From Chryseobacterium sp. R2A-55 (GTDB lineage: Bacteria; Bacteroidota; Bacteroidia; Flavobacteriales; Weeksellaceae): a stretch of DNA of 64,000 nucleotides. Positions 17,656-26,334 of the stretch are shown here, one piece after another. Both the position numbers and the translations under genes were made by a program. The notes under the pieces are model-generated. The model ran no database searches, had not been told where the DNA came from, and saw only the letters and a program-made list of their open reading frames with translations. The stretch's first letter is position 1. Each line of letters opens with the position of its first letter. Where the stretch lies: NCBI RefSeq assembly GCF_021401085.1, contig NZ_JACBFP010000002.1:372001-436000 (forward strand), read 5' to 3'.

Positions 17656-17688
17656 GAAAAAGAAATCCCACTATTTCAGCAGGATTTT
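17656..17688 (-). terminator. Terminator-like hairpin between the DUF3127 gene and aat
   Basis: On the minus strand AAATCC (17687-17682) pairs with GGATTT (17668-17663), followed by CTTTTTC. It shares the 14-base right side GTGGGATTTCTTTT with the hairpin at 11174-11203, and like that one it directly precedes a start codon. Confidence 0.55.
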
Positions 17689-17707
17689 AGTTTTATATTC
17701 AGATGTT

Positions 17708-18109
17708 TTAGAAAGGTAAATCGTCTTCTTCCTCATTTCCGAAAGGATTACCATCTTTCGCTACTTCACTTGCCGGTTCTGCTCTTTGAACTGAAGCCGC
17801 TTCCGTAGGTTCACTGAAGTTACTGGTCGAATCCAATTTCTCTACCCTCCAACCGATAATGGAGTTGAAATATTTCACCTCGCCTTGCGGTGAAGTCCAT
17901 TCTCTGCCTCTCAGATTGATTCCGATTTTCACTTTATCACCTTCTTTCAGGTTGTTGAGCAGGTCTCCTTTTTCTTGCAGAAACTCTATATTAATTGGCT
18001 GTGGATATTGTTCTTCGGTCAAAATCACCATTTCCCTTTTTTGAAATCCGCTCGCAAAAGTTTGGATTTCAGATATTTTCTTCACTGTTCCTTGTAATTC
18101 CATAATCAA
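17708..18109 (-). CDS. DUF3127-domain protein (SSB-like OB fold)
   Basis: A 133-residue protein. Residues about 3-95 match what I know as DUF3127: MELQGTVKKISEIQTF, then KREMVILTEEQYPQPINIEF, then DKVKIGINLRGREWTSPQGEVKYFNSIIGWRVE. The C-terminus is acidic and ends in EEEDDLPF, exactly the type of tip that single-stranded-DNA-binding proteins use to recruit partners. A role in DNA metabolism is therefore plausible but not shown. The start may be 18109 or 18103 (MELQG). Confidence 0.85.
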   Translation of the reverse strand: MIMELQGTVKKISEIQTFASGFQKREMVILTEEQYPQPINIEFLQEKGDLLNNLKEGDKVKIGINLRGREWTSPQGEVKYFNSIIGWRVEKLDSTSNFSEPTEAASVQRAEPASEVAKDGNPFGNEEEDDLPF

Positions 18110-18412
18110 ATTTTATAAGATGTAAAAGTAAGAAATTACAGAGAGAAAATAAAACGGGGAACGAAAAATTCTTAAGGATTCCTATTTAAATTTTCAAATT
18201 ATTAGTGCCGACGCCCAAAAGCAGTAAATTTAAATTAATGATTATGGGGGATTTTTTTCTATAATATTGGAAAATAGCCTACAAGGGATTTCAGATTTCA
18301 GAAACACGGGATGAAATTCAACAGCGGCAATATTTTTCCAAATTTTTCTTTGCCTGAAAGAGAAAAAGTTTTTATATTTGCACTCACCAAAAAAAAAGAA
18401 CAGCGTTCAGTA
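18110..18412. other. Intergenic region upstream of the tRNA cluster
   Basis: About 300 AT-rich bases. The left part should hold the promoter of the DUF3127 gene on the minus strand. The right end holds the tRNA promoter (18349-18380). Nothing else with structure or coding character was seen. Confidence 0.5.
18349..18380 (+). promoter_or_regulatory. Promoter of the tRNA cluster
   Basis: TTTG (18349-18352), 20 bases, then TATATTTG (18373-18380): full agreement with the Bacteroidota consensus TTTG-N19-21-TAnnTTTG. It lies 32 bases before the first tRNA. Confidence 0.8.
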
Positions 18413-18494
18413 GCGGATGTGGTGTAATTGGTAGCCACGCCAGACTTAGGATCTGGTGCCGTGAGGCGTGGGGGTTCGAGTCCCTTCATCCGCA
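18413..18494 (+). tRNA. tRNA-Leu (anticodon TAG)
   Basis: An 82-base class II tRNA. The acceptor arms GCGGATG and CATCCGC pair perfectly. The anticodon stem CCAGA/TCTGG encloses CTTAGGA, giving anticodon TAG. The T-loop GTTCGAG is present and the variable arm is long, as in leucine tRNAs. The CCA end is not encoded. Confidence 0.96.
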
Positions 18495-18505
18495 CACAAA
18501 ACTTT

Positions 18506-18525
18506 GGAGCATCAATTAATGCTCC
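18506..18525 (+). repeat. Perfect inverted repeat in the tRNA spacer
   Basis: GGAGCAT (18506-18512) and ATGCTCC (18519-18525) with a 6-base loop, between the first Leu and the Gly tRNA. There is no T run; it may guide tRNA processing. Confidence 0.5.
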
Positions 18526-18531
18526 GAAACT

Positions 18532-18604
<73 letters not shown>

Positions 18605-18617
18605 CATTTATCTACCT

Positions 18618-18701
18618 GCCTTGGTGGTGGAACTGGTAGACACGCAGGACTTAAAATCCTGTGTCCGCAAGGACGTACGGGTTCAAGTCCCGTCCGAGGT
18701 A
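18618..18701 (+). tRNA. tRNA-Leu (anticodon TAA)
   Basis: An 84-base class II tRNA. Acceptor GCCTTGG pairs with CCGAGGT using two G-T pairs. Anticodon stem CAGGA/TCCTG encloses CTTAAAA, giving anticodon TAA. The variable arm TGTCCGCAAGGACGT is a clear hairpin. CCA is not encoded. Confidence 0.96.
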
Positions 18702-18704
18702 CTC

Positions 18705-18739
18705 AAAACGCTGTTAATCTTTTGATTGATAGCGTTTTT
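18705..18739 (+). terminator. Intrinsic terminator after the tRNA cluster
   Basis: AAAACGCT (18705-18712) pairs with AGCGTTTT (18731-18738), with an inner AATC/GATT pairing and T bases following. It begins 3 bases after the last tRNA. Being nearly symmetrical, it could also stop pyrD transcripts from the other side. Confidence 0.75.
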
Positions 18740-18769
18740 GATTTTCAGAGGTAGAAAAAAGGAACAACT

Positions 18770-19783
18770 TTACACAGAAAATCTTTCAAGGATCTTCTTA
18801 TTAATTTCCCGAATCAACTCCGGTCCCTCATAAATAAATCCCGTATAAAGCTGCACTAAACTTGCGCCTGCTTCCAGTTTTTCGATGGCATCTTCTGCCG
18901 AATGAATTCCGCCGACTCCGATGATCGGGAAAGCTTTTCCGCTTTTTTCAGATAAAAACCGGATGACTTCGGTGGAGCGTTTTGTTAATGGTTTCCCGGA
19001 TAAACCGCCAGATTCTGTTTTGTTTTCGGATATTAGGTTTTCTCGGGAAAGGGTGGTATTGGTTGCGATTACGCCGGCGATTTTGGTTTCTTTGACGATT
19101 TCGATGATGTCTGATAACTGGTCATCCGATAAATCCGGTGCGATTTTCAAGAGGATCGGTTTTTGTTTTTCTTTTGTTGCATTGAGGTTTTGCAGTTCAC
19201 CTAAAAGTTTCATTAAAGGCTCCTTGTCCTGAAGTTCTCGCAGATTCGGGGTGTTTGGCGAGGAGACATTCACCACGAAATAGTCCACAAAATTAAAAAG
19301 TTTCTCAAAGCAGTGGAGGTAATCGCTGACTGCATTTTCATTTGGCGTCCCTTTATTTTTGCCGATATTTCCACCGATGAGGACGTTCTTGTTTTTCTTT
19401 AATCTGTCAATAGCGGCATCAACTCCTTCATTGTTAAACCCCATTCTGTTAATGATTCCCGAATCTTCAATCAGCCTGAAAAGTCGTTTGGGTGGATTCC
19501 CTGGTTGCGGTTTCGGAGTGAGAGTACCAATTTCCACAAATCCAAATCCAAGATTTGAAAACTCTTTGAACGCTACTGCATTTTTGTCCAAACCGGCTGC
19601 TAAACCCACCGGATTTTTAAATTTTAGCCCGAAAACTTCACGCTCCAACCTTTTGTCCTCAATCGGTTTTGGTAGAAAAACTTTTGCGAGCCAACCAAAA
19701 TTCTTTAACATAAAGAAAGTGAGGTGATGCGCTTTTTCGGGATCGAGTCTGAATAAAATCGGGCGGATCAGGGATTTGTACAT
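18770..19783 (-). CDS. pyrD: Dihydroorotate dehydrogenase (quinone), class 2
   Basis: A 337-residue FMN enzyme that oxidises dihydroorotate to orotate in pyrimidine synthesis and passes electrons to the quinone pool. The N-terminal amphipathic segment [23 protein letters not shown] marks class 2, membrane-associated enzymes. FMN and substrate motifs: [25 protein letters not shown], and [15 protein letters not shown] with the catalytic Ser of class 2. The C-terminal phosphate site [15 protein letters not shown] is present. It is monocistronic and converges with the tRNA cluster. Confidence 0.95.
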   Translation of the reverse strand: MYKSLIRPILFRLDPEKAHHLTFFMLKNFGWLAKVFLPKPIEDKRLEREVFGLKFKNPVGLAAGLDKNAVAFKEFSNLGFGFVEIGTLTPKPQPGNPPKRLFRLIEDSGIINRMGFNNEGVDAAIDRLKKNKNVLIGGNIGKNKGTPNENAVSDYLHCFEKLFNFVDYFVVNVSSPNTPNLRELQDKEPLMKLLGELQNLNATKEKQKPILLKIAPDLSDDQLSDIIEIVKETKIAGVIATNTTLSRENLISENKTESGGLSGKPLTKRSTEVIRFLSEKSGKAFPIIGVGGIHSAEDAIEKLEAGASLVQLYTGFIYEGPELIREINKKILERFSV

Positions 19784-19921
19784 AGGAATTATTGTTCGGT
19801 AAAATTACAAAAATCATTGCCTACAATAAAATCTTAAATAAATCCTAAATTCTTCTTAATGAAATGTTAAATATGGCATTGAATTTTCATTGCTATATAG
19901 AAATTAACACCAATTATCACA

Positions 19922-20830
19922 ATGAAAAAAATGATCACTTTTTGTTTCCTGATGGGAAGCTTTTTTTTATTAGCCCAATTTAAAGATCCGAAGATCTCGC
20001 TGCAAAAAGATTGGCAAACTTCAGCCACTTTCAAAGGAAATATTGCGGGACAACCAATTACCATGTATTTGGAATACCTGGGTCATTCCGGATGGCACGA
20101 TAAAGTTTTTACTGTAAAAGGATGGTATTATTATGATAAATATAAGCGGAAAATTCCTTTGATGGGATTCTATGACGGTAATTTAATGCTGTACAATTTT
20201 GCCAGTGAGCAGGATTTTAAACAAATTTCAGACGAAGAGTTATTTTGTTGGATTTCGCCCTGTCCGGAATTCTCTAATTTTACTGAGTTCCTGCAAATTC
20301 GACAAGGATCGGGAAGATCGCAAAATGGAATAATGAAATACCACAATAAGAATTATCGAATTCAAATTTATAAAGATGATTTGGACATCACCTTAAGAAA
20401 TGAATGGCTCAGTCTGCCCAACGGAAAAAAATATAATCTTCGAACAGTTCTGGATGAATATGGTGGAAACGAGATTATTTCAACATTCGAAGACAAAGAG
20501 GAAAACAGGATTCTTTTCTATTTCGAGAGAGACTCCAATTTTAATAAGCAGGGTTTTTGTGGAGCGACCGAACCAGAGACGGGGTATCGATTATTGACTT
20601 TTGACAAAAATTGGAAGGTGCGCAAGTTTCAGGTTTACTCTACCAACAGTTGTCTTGCGAGCGTATTCTTCCATAAAGAATACCAAACAAAATATAACTT
20701 TATCAAGGCGTTTTATGTGGTTCATGAAAGTACCTTAAATCTACTCGTCGTGAATCTAAAAAATGCAACATTCAGTTCTACGGTGATGAGGTATAATTAC
20801 GACCCCTATCAGCATATGTGGGTTTGGTAA
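19922..20830 (+). CDS. Uncharacterised secreted protein
   Basis: A 302-residue protein with a clear signal peptide (MKKMITFCFLMGSFFLLAQ, cleavage near residue 19). The mature part is rich in aromatic residues and predicted beta strands (GWYYYDKYKRKIPLMGFYDG; NYRIQIYKDDLDITLRNEWL). Four cysteines (in CWISPCPEF, QGFCGAT and NSCLAS) could form periplasmic disulfides. I do not recognise a family. The next gene is on the same strand 56 bases later and is also a secreted protein. Confidence 0.65.
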   Translation: MKKMITFCFLMGSFFLLAQFKDPKISLQKDWQTSATFKGNIAGQPITMYLEYLGHSGWHDKVFTVKGWYYYDKYKRKIPLMGFYDGNLMLYNFASEQDFKQISDEELFCWISPCPEFSNFTEFLQIRQGSGRSQNGIMKYHNKNYRIQIYKDDLDITLRNEWLSLPNGKKYNLRTVLDEYGGNEIISTFEDKEENRILFYFERDSNFNKQGFCGATEPETGYRLLTFDKNWKVRKFQVYSTNSCLASVFFHKEYQTKYNFIKAFYVVHESTLNLLVVNLKNATFSSTVMRYNYDPYQHMWVW

Positions 20831-20886
20831 TGAAAATTCATTTTGGCACAAGCACATTTGTATGTATATTCGAAAAAAAATTATTT

Positions 20887-21381
20887 ATGAAAAAACTGTT
20901 GTTTTTTAGCTTTTTTCTTTTTTTTCAATCATTATTTTCACAGGTGAGTTTGGAGAAAAACCGACTGGTGAAAGATGGGAAAACCTATAAACTGTCAGAG
21001 TATGAAGAGGTTTTCAAAAATCCTGAAGCATTGGGTACCATGAAAAAAGCACGTACAAATGGCACCATCGCAACCGTTTTGGGGGTGATTGGGGGTGCGG
21101 GAATCGGGGTAAGTATTCCCATGCTGCTCACCAAAGAGGAAAAAGGTGTAGTTGGTCAAACGCCATCCGGACCTGTTTACGGACAGACAAAAGGTTCTTA
21201 TGGAATCGGTTATCTCCTTTTGGGTGCGGGATTTGTCGGAGCTGCAATTCCCTTCGCAGTGGCGGCAAAAAAGAATTCCGATAGAGCTGTTCAGATTGAA
21301 AACGGAAGATCAACAGGTTTTCAGCCTTATTTCAAATTAGAAAATGTGGGAAACGGAATTGCGCTGAGTTATCATTTTTAA
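20887..21381 (+). CDS. Uncharacterised secreted protein with two glycine-rich hydrophobic segments
   Basis: A 164-residue protein. The chosen ATG (20887) begins a signal peptide (MKKLLFFSFFLFFQSLFSQ); the longer frame from 20818 overlaps the previous gene and lacks this. After a short charged domain (VSLEKNRLVKDGKTYKLSEYEEVF), two Gly-rich hydrophobic segments follow (about residues 60-82 and 103-124). They may insert in a membrane. It ends GIALSYHF, an aromatic C-terminus like outer-membrane proteins. Function unknown. Confidence 0.65.
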   Translation: MKKLLFFSFFLFFQSLFSQVSLEKNRLVKDGKTYKLSEYEEVFKNPEALGTMKKARTNGTIATVLGVIGGAGIGVSIPMLLTKEEKGVVGQTPSGPVYGQTKGSYGIGYLLLGAGFVGAAIPFAVAAKKNSDRAVQIENGRSTGFQPYFKLENVGNGIALSYHF

Positions 21382-21405
21382 GAAAAAATTCTTTTTCACC
21401 CTACC

Positions 21406-21431
21406 AAAGCAGATTCATTTTCTGCTTTTTT
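21406..21431 (+). terminator. Intrinsic terminator upstream of glyS
   Basis: AAAGCAGA (21406-21413) pairs perfectly with TCTGCTTT (21421-21428) and is followed by T bases. It lies 24 bases after the preceding stop codon. Confidence 0.8.
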
Positions 21432-21458
21432 GCATTTTATCCTCACCATTAATTTCCC

Positions 21459-21466
21459 TATTTTTG
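21459..21466 (+). promoter_or_regulatory. -7 promoter element of glyS
   Basis: TATTTTTG matches TAnnTTTG and ends 17 bases before the glyS ATG. The nearest TTTG (21429-21432) is 26 bases upstream, longer than the usual spacer and overlapping the terminator, so the -33 element is weak or absent. Confidence 0.45.
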
Positions 21467-21483
21467 CACAAATTCAAAATACG

Positions 21484-23025
21484 ATGGCAAAACAGGAAGA
21501 TGTTTTCAAAAAGGTGATTTCCCACGCTAAAGAGTACGGTTTTATTTTCCCTAGTTCGGAGATTTATGACGGACTTTCGGCGGTGTATGATTATGGTCAA
21601 AATGGAGCGGAACTGAAAAACAACATCAAGCAATATTGGTGGAAGGCGATGGTTCAGCTGAATGAAAATATCGTGGGTATTGATTCTGCGATTTTTATGC
21701 ATCCCACCATTTGGAAAGCTTCCGGTCACGTAGATGCGTTTAATGATCCTCTTATAGACAACAAGGATTCCAAAAAACGTTTCAGAGCCGATGTTTTGCT
21801 GGAAGATTACTGCGCAAAACTGGAAGACAAAGCGCAGAAAGAAATCGAAAAAGCAGAAAAAAGATTCGGTGATTCATTCGATAAAGCTCAGTTTGAATCT
21901 ACTAATCCAAGAGTCTTGGAATATCGTGAAAAACAATCGGTGATACTGAAAAGACTGGCGCGCTCATTGGAAAACAATGATTTAGCCGATGTGAAAGCAC
22001 TCATCGAAGAATTGGAAATCGCCGATCCGGATACCGGCTCAAAAAACTGGACCGATGTCCGACAGTTCAATTTAATGTTCGGAACCAAACTTGGTGCGGC
22101 TTCGGAAAATGCAACCGACCTTTATCTTCGTCCGGAAACGGCGCAGGGAATTTTCGTAAACTTTCTCAATGTGCAGAAAACTTCCCGCCACAAGCTTCCT
22201 TTCGGAATTGCCCAAATCGGAAAAGCATTCAGAAACGAAATCGTTGCAAGACAGTTTATTTTCAGGATGCGGGAATTTGAGCAGATGGAAATGCAATTTT
22301 TTGTTCCGCCTGGAACCGAACTCGGTTATTATGAAGAATGGAAGCAAAAACGTTTGAACTGGCATTTGGCTTTAGGTTTAGGAAATGAAAACTACAAATT
22401 CCACGATCATGAAAAATTAGCTCATTATGCAAATGCAGCTGCAGATATCGAATTTAAGTTTCCGTTTGGATTTAAGGAATTGGAAGGAATTCACTCCAGA
22501 ACTGATTTCGATTTATCGGCGCATGAAAAATTTTCAGGCAGAAAACTGCAGTATTTCGATAGTGAAAGAAATGAAAGCTACACGCCTTTCGTGGTGGAAA
22601 CTTCGGTAGGTTTGGACAGACTGTTCCTGGCGATTTTCTCCAATTGCCTGAAAGAAGAGGTTTTGGAAGACGGCTCAGAAAGAACGGTTCTAGCACTTCC
22701 TCCTGCTTTGTCTCCTGTGAAAGCTGCGATTTTGCCTTTGATAAAAAAAGACGGACTTGGCGAATATGGCGAGAAAATCTTCAACGATTTGAAATATGAT
22801 TTCAACATGATTTACGAAGACAAAGACAGCATCGGAAAACGATACAGAAGACAGGATGCGATTGGAACGCCGTTCTGCATCACGGTGGACCACGATTCTT
22901 TGACAGACAACACCGTGACTTTGAGAGACCGCGACACCATGAAACAGGAAAGGGTTCCGGTGGCTGACTTGCGGAGAATTATCGATGAGAAGACGAATTT
23001 CAGAAATTTGCTCGTGAAAATTTAG
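21484..23025 (+). CDS. glyS: Glycyl-tRNA synthetase (alpha2 type)
   Basis: A 513-residue class II enzyme that charges tRNA-Gly. It is the single-chain dimeric type, not the alpha2-beta2 form. Segments: the N-terminal FIFPSSEIYDGLSAVYDYGQNGAELKNNIKQ, motif 2 (AFRNEIVARQFIFRMREFEQMEMQFF), and motif 3 (TPFVVETSVGLDRLFLAI). The C-terminal anticodon-binding domain starts near LALPPALSPVKAAILPL. The start at 21484 gives MAKQEDVFKKV; the upstream extension overlaps the promoter. It stands alone between two strong terminators. Confidence 0.96.
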   Translation: MAKQEDVFKKVISHAKEYGFIFPSSEIYDGLSAVYDYGQNGAELKNNIKQYWWKAMVQLNENIVGIDSAIFMHPTIWKASGHVDAFNDPLIDNKDSKKRFRADVLLEDYCAKLEDKAQKEIEKAEKRFGDSFDKAQFESTNPRVLEYREKQSVILKRLARSLENNDLADVKALIEELEIADPDTGSKNWTDVRQFNLMFGTKLGAASENATDLYLRPETAQGIFVNFLNVQKTSRHKLPFGIAQIGKAFRNEIVARQFIFRMREFEQMEMQFFVPPGTELGYYEEWKQKRLNWHLALGLGNENYKFHDHEKLAHYANAAADIEFKFPFGFKELEGIHSRTDFDLSAHEKFSGRKLQYFDSERNESYTPFVVETSVGLDRLFLAIFSNCLKEEVLEDGSERTVLALPPALSPVKAAILPLIKKDGLGEYGEKIFNDLKYDFNMIYEDKDSIGKRYRRQDAIGTPFCITVDHDSLTDNTVTLRDRDTMKQERVPVADLRRIIDEKTNFRNLLVKI

Positions 23026-23051
23026 ATCAGAAATTCTCTACAATACAAACA

Positions 23052-23083
23052 AAATGCGGAACCTTCCAGATTCCGCATTTTTA
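23052..23083 (+). terminator. Intrinsic terminator after glyS
   Basis: A perfect 10-base-pair stem (23052-23061 with 23071-23080), 9-base loop, ending in TTTTT. It starts 27 bases after the glyS stop. Its A-rich left arm also allows action on the converging operon. Confidence 0.88.
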
Positions 23084-23100
23084 TATCCATTAATTTAAAA

Positions 23101-23595
23101 TCAAATCAAAGGTGCTCCAACCTGGATATCGCATCGGTGATGCGGTTCTCCGTGTGGTGGATTCAGTGCCGGTTTGGGTCCCAGATTCTGTGCAGAAGGT
23201 GCAGCAACCGGTTGCGGAGCCGATGGAATCGGATTCGTGTTGAAGTTGTTGTTTGCAGCACTTTGCGGCATCATTTGCGGAGCCGGAGTTGGTGCAGGTT
23301 GACTGTCAATCGGTGCACCTACAGGAATTTCGCAACGGTGGAAAGGTTCTCCGTGCGGCGGATTAAGCTGTGGCTTTTTCTCGGCATTATTTGCTGCAAC
23401 GGCTTTGGCTTCTGTGGAAGCATTTCCGGCTTCTTCCGATTGCACAGTTTCCGTTTGGGTAGAGTTTACGGAAGCAGAATCGGCAGTTGCAGATTCCACT
23501 TTTGCATGCTCTTTCAAATCGGTTTCGGTCTTATTTTTGTCGCACGACCAGAAAATCGAGGCGGCAACAATCATCAACAAGGGTACTCTTTTCAT
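23101..23595 (-). CDS. Lipoprotein with duplicated His/Cys motif, uncharacterised
   Basis: A 164-residue lipoprotein: the signal ends in FWSC (Cys18). The middle is low-complexity, rich in Ala, Pro, Gln, Asn and Glu. Two copies of a 20-residue motif, LNPPHGEP(F/H)HRC(E/D)I and then VGAP, lie at residues about 76-96 and at the very C-terminus. Each copy has three invariant ligand-type residues (His, His, Cys). It is the last gene of the HMA-receptor operon, 5 bases after the receptor stop, which supports a role in metal binding at the outer membrane or periplasm. No known function. Confidence 0.7.
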   Translation of the reverse strand: MKRVPLLMIVAASIFWSCDKNKTETDLKEHAKVESATADSASVNSTQTETVQSEEAGNASTEAKAVAANNAEKKPQLNPPHGEPFHRCEIPVGAPIDSQPAPTPAPQMMPQSAANNNFNTNPIPSAPQPVAAPSAQNLGPKPALNPPHGEPHHRCDIQVGAPLI

Positions 23596-23600
23596 ATTTT

Positions 23601-26267
23601 CTAAAATTTCAAATCAATTCCAATATAGACATTTGCGGGCATAATCGGTGCGTAAACCATTCCCCCGTCAAAATAGTTTCCGAACGGATTTTTTGCATCC
23701 AAAATCGGATTAGTCTGGGTATAACTGGTGAGGTTTTCTCCACCCAAATATACACGAATATTTTTATTGAAATCTTTTGCGATTTGTGCGTTCAAAGTAG
23801 CGTAGGAATTTGAATATTCCGGCAGCTGAAATTCAGCCGGATTGCTTTTGGTATTAGGAATTCTTTGCTTTCCGACCAGGTTTAAAGTAGTATCGAAACT
23901 CCAGAAACCGCCTTTGTCATTTTTATGGGTAGAATACGAAAAATTAGCAAATCCACGATTTTTTGCCATAAACGGAACTTCTTTTCTACCAGAAAGATAG
24001 TCTGCCTGCACATCATAATACTTGTACGCCAAACGCACATCGAAATTTTTTGCAGGGGAGAAATCCCACTGGGTCTGAAAAGAGTTTGCCGCTGATTTTC
24101 CGTCCAAATTATAGAACAGCATTTTTTGAGGCGATGCATCCAAATCCGTCAAAACCTGATTTTGGAAATCGGTTCTGAAAAAATCGGCTACAACGGTGGA
24201 TTTCCTTTGGAACAACTGGAATTCCTGTTGCAGACTTATTCCGTAATTCCAGGCGATTTCAGGTTTTAGGTCATAAATTTTTCCACCATTACCTAAAATT
24301 TCAATTTGTCTGTTTGAGGCAAAATACTGTTGATTTTCCGCAAAGATATTCGCAGTTCTGAAACCCCGTCCTGCAGAGAGTCGCAGAATGGTTTTTGGGG
24401 TAAAATCATATTTAAAGTTGATTTTCGGAGTAAACTGTGTTCCTGCCAAATTGTGGAAATCAGTTCTGGCTCCTGCAACCAAAGTGTATTTTTCGCCGGT
24501 CAAAGTATATTCAAAGAAAATTCCGGGCACGGTTTCGGTTCGCTTATAATTTTGAATCAGATAATTTTCATTAAAATCATCGTACAGAAAACTCGCTCCG
24601 GTTTTGTATTTGTGATTGGTATTCCCAAAAATTCCCTCGAAAATCAAATTGGAATAAAAGGTGTTTTGTTTGCCGTCATAATTTCTAAAACCGAAAAAAC
24701 TATCCTGCTCGTGATGGGTGAATTGGTTCATCCAACCGATGCTTTGGTAAGGTTTCCCTTTAAAGATATATCCGGTTTTATTCCAAAGCTGAATTCTTGA
24801 AATATCTATTCCAACGCCATAAAGACTCTGTGCAGATTGCGGTAATTTCTTATCAAATCCCTTTTGTCCTGCAATTCTTTCGTCTTTCAGGAAATTAATC
24901 CCAAAATGGGAACCGAAACCACTCTCATTCAAATCATCGAAATTCAACAAATAAGCCGCATTCAGCTGGTTTCCTTTGGGTTGGTCCAAAAATCCGTCAT
25001 CGTTATAATCTGCTTCGCCAAAAGTTCCGTTTCCGTGGAGCAGAATGCTTTGGTTCCATTTTTCGGAAAGTTTTTGGGTGGAAGTAATGTTGGCTTCAGT
25101 CCTCAAATTCAAATCTGCAAAAAGATTGATTGAAGATTCGTTTTCATTTTTATATTTCAGAAATTCGGTGTTGATTTGTCCGGTAATGCTTTCGTAGCCG
25201 TTGGTCACCGTGCTTCCTCCTTTGGTCAGTTGGATTCCCGAAATCCATCTTCCCGGAATGAAATTCAGTCCGTATGCAGAAGCGAGTCCGCGGATTTCTG
25301 GGAAAAGCTCCTTAGTCAATGCGGTATATTTTTGGTCCAGACCGAGCATTTTCAGCTGTTTGGTTCCGGTAACGGCGTTGCTAAAGGAAACGTCAACTGT
25401 GGCGTTGGTTTCAAAGCTTTCGGAAAGATTACAGCATGCAGCTTTCAGCAGTTCTTTTGACCCAATGTTGTAAGTCAAACCTGCTTCCTTTTTGCTTAAT
25501 GCGGTTGCTTCTTTCAGTTTTACCAATCGGATTTCCTCCAGGGTTTTACCGACATGGTCTGCCTTGGAAGGAGAATCGTTTTTGGGAGTTGGCTCTTCAT
25601 CACTGTGCGCCAATTCTCCTTTTACGCCGAATGGAAGGTTCCGGTCATACAAACAGCAGCCTGGAAGGTTTTTATAAACATCGTCTGAAGCCTTATACTT
25701 TTCGTTATCGTGACCAACATCTGCAATTTTTTTCAGGATTTTTTCTGCAGAAGTTTTTGTGGGATTGAAATCCAAAGTCACTTTCTGGGTTTCCACATCC
25801 CAGTTTGCGGAATTTGCACCGGCATCTTTTGCGGCTTTTTCTATTCTTGCTTTGCAGGAACTGCAATTCCCGCGAACGAAAAACTCATGGTCTTTCTTTT
25901 GGGGCTGCTCAGTGACATTGGCCTTCAGGAAAGAAGGTGACCTGTCATAATGACAACAGGCGGGAAGGTTTTCATAAACCGATTCTGTAGTGGAGAATCG
26001 CTCATTGTCATGTCCCGCTTCGGCGATTTTTTTTAGGATTTCATCTGCGGAAACCTTGTTGGCGTCGAATTCTAAGTCGAGTTTTTGGGTATCTGCGTTC
26101 CAACTTGCGGAGGCTGCACCATTTTTTTTGGCGGTGGTTTCAATTCGGTCTTTGCACATTCCACATTCACCTTTGACTAAAAATGTTGATTTGGTGATGG
26201 TTTGCGCAGACAAAAAGGTTGAAAATAAGATGGAGAAAGCAAAAAATACTTTCAATAAAGTTTTCAT
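23601..26267 (-). CDS. TonB-dependent receptor with two N-terminal HMA domains (putative copper receptor)
   Basis: An 888-residue outer-membrane receptor. After a signal peptide (residues 1-22) come two heavy-metal-associated domains in exact 100-residue register: CGMC at 35-38 and CSSC at 135-138, each followed by YxNLPxCCxYDR (CC at 104-105 and 204-205). The plug starts near residue 260 and has its own CC (278-279, KAACCNLSESF). It continues with a GLASAYGLNFIPGRWISGIQLTKG segment like copper receptors of the NosA type. A 22-strand barrel fills the rest and ends in NVYIGIDLKF. The start at 26267 opens the signal peptide; 21 extra codons upstream are unlikely. Copper as the ligand is inferred from the HMA domains. 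Confidence 0.85.
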   Translation of the reverse strand: MKTLLKVFFAFSILFSTFLSAQTITKSTFLVKGECGMCKDRIETTAKKNGAASASWNADTQKLDLEFDANKVSADEILKKIAEAGHDNERFSTTESVYENLPACCHYDRSPSFLKANVTEQPQKKDHEFFVRGNCSSCKARIEKAAKDAGANSANWDVETQKVTLDFNPTKTSAEKILKKIADVGHDNEKYKASDDVYKNLPGCCLYDRNLPFGVKGELAHSDEEPTPKNDSPSKADHVGKTLEEIRLVKLKEATALSKKEAGLTYNIGSKELLKAACCNLSESFETNATVDVSFSNAVTGTKQLKMLGLDQKYTALTKELFPEIRGLASAYGLNFIPGRWISGIQLTKGGSTVTNGYESITGQINTEFLKYKNENESSINLFADLNLRTEANITSTQKLSEKWNQSILLHGNGTFGEADYNDDGFLDQPKGNQLNAAYLLNFDDLNESGFGSHFGINFLKDERIAGQKGFDKKLPQSAQSLYGVGIDISRIQLWNKTGYIFKGKPYQSIGWMNQFTHHEQDSFFGFRNYDGKQNTFYSNLIFEGIFGNTNHKYKTGASFLYDDFNENYLIQNYKRTETVPGIFFEYTLTGEKYTLVAGARTDFHNLAGTQFTPKINFKYDFTPKTILRLSAGRGFRTANIFAENQQYFASNRQIEILGNGGKIYDLKPEIAWNYGISLQQEFQLFQRKSTVVADFFRTDFQNQVLTDLDASPQKMLFYNLDGKSAANSFQTQWDFSPAKNFDVRLAYKYYDVQADYLSGRKEVPFMAKNRGFANFSYSTHKNDKGGFWSFDTTLNLVGKQRIPNTKSNPAEFQLPEYSNSYATLNAQIAKDFNKNIRVYLGGENLTSYTQTNPILDAKNPFGNYFDGGMVYAPIMPANVYIGIDLKF

Positions 26268-26334
26268 ATTTCGAAAATAAATTAATTTAAAAATAGTTGC
26301 CAAAAGAACAGACTTCTGGCTGTGATTCAATAAA

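Noticed and set aside
23137-23604. Plus-strand frame of 155 codons opposite the His/Cys lipoprotein
   Set aside because: Cys/Arg-rich shadow; the minus-strand lipoprotein has a lipobox, a duplicated motif and operon context.
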